64,000 nt of DNA from Adiantum capillus-veneris (Eukaryota > Streptophyta > Polypodiopsida > Polypodiales > Pteridaceae), in assembly GCA_014529385.2 (NCBI GenBank), contig CM043944.1, positions 79,700,384 to 79,764,383 on the forward strand, written 5' to 3'. Every line of letters starts with the position of its first letter. Position 1 is the stretch's first letter. A program made the translations under genes and the position numbers. This document shows, piece by piece, positions 55,717-64,000 of the stretch. Under the pieces are notes generated by a model. It was not told the DNA's origin. It did no database searches and worked only from the letters and a program-made list of their open reading frames with translations.

Positions 55717-57300
55717 ATGGATTCAGGATATAATCTGCAGGTGGCATTGATTGGCATGATCACTCATGGACATGGAGAAGGTCATTACGGACACTTTGTC
55801 TTGAATGGTTTGTGGCCAGCTGATCCAAATCTTACAATTGGCTCAATTGCTAATTGTTTACATAACCTCGAGAGGATAGATAAGCATCCTCTTGGTGATC
55901 TAGTAACAAATGGACTTCCAAGGAGCAATATTTCACTACTACATGCTTTGAACTCAAGGGATGCTTTGGACTACCATAACTTGAGTGATGGAAAAGAGCC
56001 CATTGTGCAGTCGTCAGAAATTGCAGAAGAGGAATTGGGGTCAACATTTCGCAGATTGCCAGAGAACTTGTTGCTACAATTGGATAATTGTGCAGGGGAA
56101 AACAAAAATCGATACTTATTTGCCTATTTGTCAATGCTTGTTGCAAGGGGTGTTTTCAAAACCATCCAGCTGGGATTTTTAATGGTTGGGCATACACATG
56201 AGGACATAGACGCCATGTTTAGTAGGTTTTCAGAGAAGTTGAGAGTTACACAAACCTATACTTTGCCACATTTGATGGATACATTACGAAACAGCTCATC
56301 TTCATCTCCAGCTCCATTTTTTCTCACAAAGATCCCCGATTTCAAGCAATATTGTGATGGCTATCTTTGTGATGGACAAGACATACTTGTTGGACATTCC
56401 AAACCGCTTCAGTTCAGGTTCTTTATGCAGGATGAGACACCAATGATGCAATATAAGGCACATGTAGGTGTATCAAGTTGGAGTGGAAGTATTCGCCTTT
56501 GGAAAACAGACACAGAAGGCAAGCCAATGTTACCACATGGAGATCCACCTCTAGTACAAATGGCGGAGTATGTCAAGGCCCACGAAGAAGTCATTTTGGG
56601 GCTAAAGAACTATATAAAATTTTGGAAAAATTTAGGGAATGGTTCAAGTATTCCGCGATATTATAGACCCGTGATAGATTATTGGAGTAAGGTAATTGAA
56701 GAGATTGGAAAAGCAATCATATCAGAGGGAGTCTTGTATGAAATGTTTTTGGCCAAAAACTCAAGAATATTCTCACCTACAAAGCACTACAATGAATTTG
56801 CAACAAGGAGCAGAAAGATTCCTAGGCCTTGAAGAGTTGAACGATCATTTTTGTGGGCCTCAACGAGATAGGCCAAGGGAAGAGTTTGACCCTATGTCTG
56901 ATGTGCACCAAGGTGACTTTCTTATGCTTGTTCCGAGTGACACAGAAATCTATCCAGTGTGGCTTGCAATGGCTTTATCTGACATTGATAATGAGCCTAC
57001 ATCACCAAACTACAGAAAACTCTTGATTCAATATTGGGCACCTTGCGCGAGAAAAAGTGGGATGACAGATACTCAAGCTTACAGTAATTGTTGGAAGGGT
57101 TATGGGCTGTCAACTATAAGGACCCACAAGTGTGGGAAACTATAGATGCAATTGTTTGGTCCTGGAGACCCAACAAGAAGGACCATTTTCTAGAATAAAG
57201 ATTCCAGAAAGACATGCTCTAAAAGCCAAAGAAGGCCTCACTCGTGCACATCAGCCACACTTGGATCAAAGTTCAGATATGGTATCAAATGTGGAGTAGA
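55717..57300 (+). pseudogene. DUF7869-type protein gene, frameshifted
   Basis: Frame 55717-56832 (371 codons) has QVALIGMITHGHGEGHYGHF, then LLLQLDNCAGENKN (residues 118-131), AYLSMLVARGVFKTIQLGFL and MVGHTHEDIDAMFSRFSEKL (156-175). These Asp-Asn and His-Thr-His-Glu-Asp motifs define DUF7869, a domain of unknown role that I know mainly from repeat-rich plant genomes, probably transposon-linked. After a shift near 56800 a second frame gives VHQGDFLMLVPSD and PVWLAMALSDID, typical of the family C-terminus. Further shifts lead to WAVNYKDPQVWETIDAIVWS and a final RIKIPERHALKAKEGL ending at 57298-57300. Three frames are needed, so it is decayed or has sequence errors. Confidence 0.72.
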
Positions 57301-57887
57301 ATTATGTGGAGCTTCTATTGTGACTATACTAGTCAATTTGTAAACAAAATCTTTTTTGTATCTTCCTTTGTTTTATGTAATTTATAGTTATTATTCAAAT
57401 CCATGTGTTGTACATCCTCTTGACTTTTGGTGTTTATCAACACCACAATCCTATGAGATTTTCACTTTATTTACTAGCCACACACCTCAATTTTTCCCAC
57501 TTTAAGTGGAAATTCCCAAATTACATGAATTCGGTCGATTTGGAGATTCCCATAATGTGAGATTTTTACCAAAATACCTAATATGGTCTTTTATGTTAAA
57601 AAATTTATCCTTTTGAGAGCTAGGATGGTTGCAAGGAATACAGCTTAAGGATAGTATCGAACCTTGTCAATACTTACAATGTACATTATGTAAGCAAATG
57701 TACAAATTTTCTTGTAAATGGGATCATGTTTTTGTATTATAAAACTAGTCGTCTTTTTTATTGTTGCACAAAATTTAACTAGTAAGTATGCATGCTTAGA
57801 ATCAAATGTTTGCGATGACGACGTCTTCAAAACACCAAGGTAGAATTTGTCACTCTACTTTGGAGAAATGAAATGACTAAAGAGCAG
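57301..57887. other. AT-rich intergenic, nothing recognised
   Basis: No frame, repeat or terminus identified. It ends at the sharp edge of the right inverted arm. Confidence 0.5.
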
Positions 57888-58763
57888 ATTCCTCCGCTAG
57901 TTAAACACAATCATTAGGCTTGGGGTAGATTAAAGGGCCCAAGAAGACCCCAAACAAGTCCTAATGAGCCTATGGCGAGGATACCGAAAAGGGGTACTCC
58001 AGCAACCTATATCACCAAAAGTGTCTCAACATTCAAGAACACCTAGCTCAAGAAAACCTCACGCAAACAACTCTCCAAAGGCTAAGTAGACTCAAGACTA
58101 GCCACAGTCTCAGAAAGGGCACTTCCTATCCAAGTCTCGGGAACAATCGGATAATTTCCAAAAATCAAGTCAAATCGGCTCCATAGATAGTAACCACAAC
58201 TCAATGTACGTGAGTAACAACGCACAAAGAGGTGCCAAGAACTGTTGCATGCAGTAAACAAAGTCTCTGCAAGGATATGCTCTCAAAAGAGCTCACAACT
58301 CAATGTACATGAGTAACAACGCACAAACAGGTGCAAGAACTGTTGCATGCAGTAAACAAAGTCTCTGCAAGGATATGCTCTCAAAAGAGCTCACAACAAT
58401 ACGTATGCGTCAAAAAATGCATAAATATAATATGCAAAACTCCCACTAAAACTGAGTAGTACTACAACTTGTACCTATAAAACCTGTGAAACCTGTAAAA
58501 AACTCCACTTGTAATGTTGATGCAGAACGCTATGCCTCAACCAAAAAGTGATCCATGGTTGGATCTCCAACGCTAACTCCGCCTATAATGTCGAGGTAGA
58601 ATCTACACTCGAGAAATGTGCGCAGGAAATCTCATCTCTTAAGAAACCTCTATAAAAGAGAGTAGCTACTCTCCATGTTCCACTAATCCAGCAAATGTCT
58701 ATCTCACGATGGGAATCATGGACAATCTCACGGTGTATGCATCAACAATTCACAAAAGACATA

Positions 58764-59640
58764 TGTAAGTACATGAGTCCTATGGGCAAGGCCACCAGCA
58801 CGCGAACAATGTGTACGCTAGGGGGAGGCATTACCACCGCCCTTTCACTCATATCCGAGCTCTTTTTTAGGGGAAGGGGAAAAAGTGGGTTGCATGTGCA
58901 TGCGACGCGCTGTCTCTCTCCCATGTTCTACAGATAGTGATGTCTCTGATATGCAGCAAAAGAAGGAAGGCACAGCTTCCCGTGCACAGCACACATAGAC
59001 AACGGGCTACAGCGGTCCGTGACCGCCCTCCACAACGGGCAACTAAGGCGGGAGACCAAGGCAAACTCGACCGGAAAATGGGCAGCACCGAGGCTCTGAA
59101 GTCTTCTATTAGCGTCATTGGGTGTGTGCATAGGAAGGCCCGCTTATCCCTTGCATGAAGGATGTTTGAACCCACCCCATGAGGGTAAGAGGCCAACACT
59201 TTATCATCAAGCTATTGCCCTTGTTGTACTTGTTGACAACAAGTGTACAACAAAGAAAGATAGCATACTTATGTTGAAAAGAAAACTAGAAGGAAAGGGA
59301 AAGCTTCAAATTTCAAGGAAGTAGTTTCACCCTTCCTTTTCTTTTTTTGGAGGAAGGCAAATTTTCCTCCAAAAATTCTTTTTTCCTCAAAGAGGTAGAT
59401 TCAAAGTGAACAAAAGCCTTCAAAAAAACAACGAGTTTTTGTGAAGAATCAACAAAGGTGTTCTTACGACGAATGACACGTGAAGTGCTCACTTACCGCA
59501 AGGTGAGGTTTGCATGCAATGCAAATCGCGGATCATAGAAAACACATTGAAGACTTTAATTTTACAAGGTACAAGTTGACGTTTTTTTTTCTCTCTCTAC
59601 ATTAGTGTGTGTTTACCATGGCTAGTGAGAATATCCCACC
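58764..59640 (+). repeat. gypsy 5' LTR and leader, right copy
   Basis: Starts TGTAAGTACATGAGTCC at 58764 and corresponds to 41950-42801. It carries GTGTACGCTAGGGGGAGG and, in antisense at about 59155-59215, the tRNA-like sequence. The LTR end and primer site are unresolved; TGAAGGATGTTTGAACCC at about 59156 could act as a non-Met primer site with one mismatch at its TGG. Confidence 0.55.
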
Positions 59641-59706
59641 TACACAACTTTTGAGTTTGAGCACGTAGATTAAAATCGGGGCACCACGTGTGCTGCTAAC
59701 ACTAAT

Positions 59707-60324
59707 ATGCATGACGATGATGATCTAGGACATCACGGCCTTGTAGGTATGGCTGCTTTCAAGACTTTGAAAGTTTGTCAAAATGGACTTGAACGCAAAC
59801 TCTCTGCACTCAATGCAAATGTTACCAATCTTATGGAGTTACTTGTGAAATTTCTGAATTCACAGACGGCTCAAGGAGCCACAAGTGGCACGATTCAAGG
59901 GAACCAAGCTCACGCAACTCAAGGAGTCCAAGAGACAAGTGCTTCAGAAGATGCAGAAGGTAGCAATGCATTACTTAAGAATATCACCATTCTCAAGTTT
60001 CACGAGGAAGAGCGTGATCGCAACAAGGATACAGTCAATACGTTCCTACACAAATGGAGTGATATTCCTATATTGAGACACACCCTGGATATAAAGAAGG
60101 CTGTGGAAACCAATCTATCTCTTAAAGGCAAGGCCTATGAGTGGTCGATGACATTTCCAATCGATGCTCGTCCTTGTCTTGGGCTGCATATTTTCAAGCT
60201 TCTTTCTTCAAAGAGTTTTTGGACTCCAATGAAGAAGACAAGAATTGGTTGGCATGGGATGCATTGCCGCATGTATGGCCTCTCTCTCACACAGTACCTT
60301 TTGAAGTATCTGGAAATCATATAA
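59707..60324 (+). pseudogene. gypsy Gag, right copy
   Basis: 205-codon frame nearly identical to 41238-41855 (one substitution, ERKLS versus ERNLS). It contains the Gag core KFHEEERDRNKDTVNTF and LKGKAYEWSMTFP. The nucleocapsid CCHC knuckle CFGCLLNQHNKKVC is encoded in a later frame at about 60691-60732. Confidence 0.82.
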
Positions 60325-60824
60325 AAACTAGAAGGTCTAGATGAATTCCAAAAGATACAGGGTTTTAATAGGGGTCTTGACAAAGAGTATCGCCTTCATG
60401 TCAGGACCAACATCCAAAAACTTTGGAAGAATCCACAATCATGCCCAAAGATATGATGATGACCAAGAGAGGAAAGGAAATGTTCCCTACTCTAAGAATA
60501 ATTTTTCTAAGAGCAATGTGGCTAAGAGCCAATGGCGAGGTGTAGATCTCCCACACGTGCCAAGAGGAATAAGAGACAATCTACCTCTCCATGTCCACAA
60601 GAGGCTAAGAAACCTAAGCAATCACGAGATACTCCACGCGGGTCTCTCACAACACTGTTGATTTTGAGCGTGCAAAGAAACACAAATCGTGTTTTGGATG
60701 TCTTTTGAACCAACATAACAAGAAAGTTTGTCCTCTTTTGCAAGGCAAAGAAAAGGCCATGCACACGGTGTAATGCCTCACATTAGATATATCTCCTAAA
60801 TATTGTTATGTAGAGGTTCTTCAT

Positions 60825-61430
60825 ATGGAAGAAAAGCACAAGTGTTGTGTGTCTACTTCAATATGGCAGCCCACCTTTGGCCCCCATGGTTTGATTCGCA
60901 TGCATGGCACTAGTAACGGACAACGTGTTCGTATTTTAGTGGATGATGGTGCAACTCATAACTGCTTGAACTATATGCTAGTCAAGAAATTGAAGCTTAC
61001 ACAGACTCCCTGCTCCCACAAGTATGTGGTGGAGCACATGTCTGGCAAGGATAAAGTAGTATGGGACACGTTAGTTCAAGGGTTTGAGCTTATTGTTCAA
61101 GATCATATGATGACCCTTGAGTTTCAAGTTATGAGCATGGACCTTGCTGATGTTGTTTTAGGATCGGAGTGGCTACGTGGTTTAGGAAACACATTGCACA
61201 CTAGTTATGAATACAACTCCTTATCCTTTATGGCCAATGGTAAACATGTGCTTTTTCTGGGTGAGAAAAATATACCATTGGCACCTCTTATATGTACAGT
61301 CGAGCTCTCTATTTTGCAGAAAGCAGATTTAATAGATGAAGTCTTTTTGTGTTATTGCTTGTCTCCAAGTCTTGTGAATTCTCAAGAGCAAAGTGCGGTG
61401 AATCTAGTAATGGCATGCAAAGTGCAATGA
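60825..61430 (+). pseudogene. gypsy aspartic protease, right copy
   Basis: Same 201-codon protein as the left copy, with active site VDDGATHN and ADVVLGSEWLRGLG. Sequence is intact across this domain. Confidence 0.85.
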
Positions 61431-62940
61431 ATTCTAGTGATAAGCAAAGTGTTAACAAATCTAACGAGCAAAGTGCCCTCAATTTTTATTCTATAGAGCA
61501 ACGTGAAATTGTTGTAAAACAAACCTTACTGAAATTACAAGATTCTCCATCCCAACATAACTTTAGTTTACTTTCTTCTTTTGCATGGCAAAAGCTGACT
61601 CACTTACTCACGGAGTATAGTGATGTGTTCTCAAGTGATTTACCACGGGTTTACCCCCTACAGGTGATGTGCAGCATGGCATAGATGTCTTGCCAGGCAG
61701 TAAACGGTGAGTAAACCACCTTATCGTATGAGTGCTAAAGAAGCCAAGGAGTTTGAGAGTTGGCTGGCTGACTACCTCGCCCATGGTTTCATTAGACCTA
61801 GCACTTCACTTGGGCATCACCAATTCTACTGGTAAAAAACAAATATGGTATTATACGTATATGCGTAGATTATCACGGATTAAACGCCATAACCATCAAG
61901 AACAAGTATCCTCTGCCAAGAGTGGATGAGTTGTTTGATCAACTCCATGGGGAAAGATACTATACAAAGATAGATCTTCGTTCAGGATACCACCAAGTGC
62001 TTATCCTTTTGCAAGATTTCTCCAAAACTGCCTTTAGAACACAGTTCGGACATTTTGAATTTTTGGTTATGCTTTTGGTTTAGCCAATGCTCCATCTACA
62101 TTTATGACACTCATGAATAGTGTCTTACGTCCCTATATTGGAAAATTTGTTGTGGTCTTACTTGATGACATTCTCATATACAATAAGATTGAAGATGATC
62201 ACATAGAACACTTACGATTAGTGTTCGAACAGCTACGAGCTCACGTGCTCTATGCTAAGCAAAGCAAGTGGAATTTATTTAAAAATAGAGATACATTACC
62301 TCGGTCATGTGATCTCTTATTCTGGCATCAAAATGGACACTGACAAGGTTGTTGTCATTCTTCGATGGCCACACCCCAACACGGTTGAGGAGCTTCAAAT
62401 AATTTTAGGCATGGCTGGATTTTATTGACAGTATATCCATGATTATGCCAAAATCGTTGTTCCTATCACGGATCGGCTTAAAGCAAAAGTAAGACCTTTT
62501 CTTGGGAAGAAGCCCAAAAACGCAATTTTGAACTGCTCAAGGTATCTATAGCCATTGCTCCATCCTCGCAATCGTTGACCCACTTAAGCTGTTTGTGATA
62601 GAGACTGATGTAGTGATAAAGCATTGGTGTAGTACTTCTCAGCAGGGAAGACCTATAGCCTTTGAAAGTAAAAAGTTAGATAGAGCTCAACATAATTATT
62701 ATGTCTATGAGAGAGTGCTCTATGCCATAATTCACGCTTTATGAAAGTGGAGACACTATTATATGGTGCCGAGTTTGAATTAGTTTTTGACCATGAGAGT
62801 ATCAAATGGTTTTCTAGTCAAGCGGACTTGAAGGACGTTGAAGCTAGATGGGCTGAAATCCTTCAAGATTATGATTGTAAGCTACAATATCACAAGGGGT
62901 GATAAAATGTAGTAGCGGATGCACTAAGCGGATGCCTCAA
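61349..62940 (+). pseudogene. gypsy RT and RNase H, right copy, multiply frameshifted
   Basis: Contains the same RT blocks as the left copy ([37 protein letters not shown]) and RNase H (PITDRLKAK, GRPIAFESKKLDRAQ, FDHESIKWFSSQ). At least eight one-base indels between 61640 and 62940 break what is a single 360-codon frame in the left copy. The RT is therefore not translatable here. Confidence 0.87.
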
Positions 62941-64000
62941 ATTAATTCACTTGCTTTGCAGAAATAAAGAGTGGATTTTTTGAGTCATTACGCGGTAAGT
63001 GTGCACAAGATCAATCATATGATAAAGTGTGGAGTGCAGTTTTAAAAAGGGATCCCTCACACTCACATGTCTTTGTACAGCCAGATCAACATGTCTCTGC
63101 ACACCCATATAAAAACTCCAACACACAGAGCTCCACCCCTACTCAACAAGAGTTTAAGCGATGGAATAATTTTTTCATTGATGATGGATACTTACTCCAC
63201 AAAGGTAGAGTATGTGTGCCGAAGGACTCAGACACTATGCACCAAATCTTATTTGAGTGTGATGATAGTCCAAGTGTTGGTCATCTAGGTATTCAAAAGA
63301 CGTATTCCTTAGTTCAACGGTAATTTTATTGCCTAGGCTTACATCATGATGTTCAAGAATACGTACTAAACTGTCAATAGTGCCAAGTTCATAATACAGA
63401 GCATCACAAGGTAGGCGGCCTTTTACATCCTTTAGAGATTCCACAAGGTAAGTGGGAGAGTATCTCTATGGATTTTGTAGTAGGACTACCTACTACAAAT
63501 TGTGGCCATGATGCCATATGGGTAATTGTCGACCGTCTCCAAAAGATGGGTCGATTCATTCCCACTAAGACTATAATTAAGACATCGGAATTAGTAGGGC
63601 TATTTGTAGAGCATATATATAAACTCTACGGTCTTCCAGCTAGTATCATTAGTGATAGAGATCAAAAGTTCGATCATCACTGGGAGAGCTGTGTTCCAAA
63701 AGTTGTAAACCAACTTAATCTAAGTACGGTTGATCATATAGAAATGGGTGGTCAAACAAAAAGAGTTAATCAAGTGCTAGAGGATATGCTGCGAGCATAC
63801 TTTAGCAAGAAGCAAACCAATTGGAAAGACTACTTACCTATATTGGAATTTGCTTATAATAGTTCAAAGCATGTGACTACAGGGTGTAGTCCATTTATGC
63901 TTTTGTATGGATTTCAACCTAGATCACCCATACGGTGGGTTTGGCTAAGGAGAAGATACAACAAGCGAAGGATTTTCTCCAAGACCATTTTGACATGCTT
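62941..64000 (+). pseudogene. gypsy integrase, right copy (cut by window end)
   Basis: Zinc module with PSVGHLGIQKTYSLVQR then a stop, SMDFVVGLPTTNCGHDAIWV, ISDRDQKFDHHWESC and MGGQTKRVNQVLEDMLRAYF. The Glu of the catalytic triad is Lys as in the left copy. A stop also lies in VLNCQ*CQ. The chromodomain would lie beyond 64000. Confidence 0.87.

Larger units (their letters stand above)
57888..64000. repeat. right arm of the 6.1-kb inverted repeat
   Basis: Reverse-complement partner of 37552-43679. It begins ATTCCTCCGCTAG at 57888 and continues beyond the window. It differs from the left arm mainly by single-base deletions. Confidence 0.93.

Overview
The window is plant nuclear DNA made almost entirely of transposable elements, many of them nested. 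It contains Ty1/copia and Ty3/gypsy polyproteins, several LTR families primed by initiator methionine tRNA, CACTA (En/Spm-type) transposase genes with introns, a MITE, long (TC)n/(GA)n tracts and AT-rich spacers. No bacterial-style operon or intact single-copy host gene was found. The abundance of old elements and a DUF7869-type gene point to a large repeat-rich land-plant genome, possibly a fern or other non-seed plant; this lineage guess is inference only.

1-4208: 3' part of a decayed copia element (gag, protease, integrase, RT, RNase H, polypurine tract, 3' LTR), inserted in a CACTA transposase pseudogene.

4209-26156: a CACTA transposase remnant whose distal part is repeated as four tandem units (A 4535-15418, B 15419-17235, C 17236-21873, D 21874-26156). 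Unit A is swollen by three nested insertions: a 3.1-kb TG..CA element (5042-8118), a 2.9-kb non-autonomous gypsy-like element with perfect 5-bp target duplications (9175-12094) and a 3.1-kb non-coding LTR element here called LARD A (12226-15351). Units B, C and D carry, respectively, a remnant LTR, LARD B with a 336-bp MITE, and a left-truncated LARD C with the same MITE.

26157-36900: CACTA flank, a 31-base poly-G run, a broken fragment of a plant EPSP synthase (shikimate pathway) gene, a compound microsatellite able to fold back, two CACTA termini pointing away from each other around another transposase pseudogene (30275-32648), a CCATAAC-rich tract, a minus-strand 5' LTR of the same copia family, and an unrelated 5' LTR with primer-binding site.

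36900-64000: two nearly identical copies of a Ty3/gypsy chromovirus-like element plus its 5' flank, in opposite orientation (arms 37552-43679 and 57888-64000), around a 14.2-kb spacer. The spacer holds a minus-strand CACTA copy (about 45520-54440) whose DUF4218 exon is split by a 6268-bp non-coding LTR element (47618-53885, 481-bp LTRs, target duplication CACCT), and a frameshifted DUF7869-type gene (55717-57300).

Functionally this is a graveyard. The visible integrases carry substituted catalytic residues, the transposases carry stops and deletions, and the main information is the order of insertions, the duplication mechanism and the captured gene fragment.
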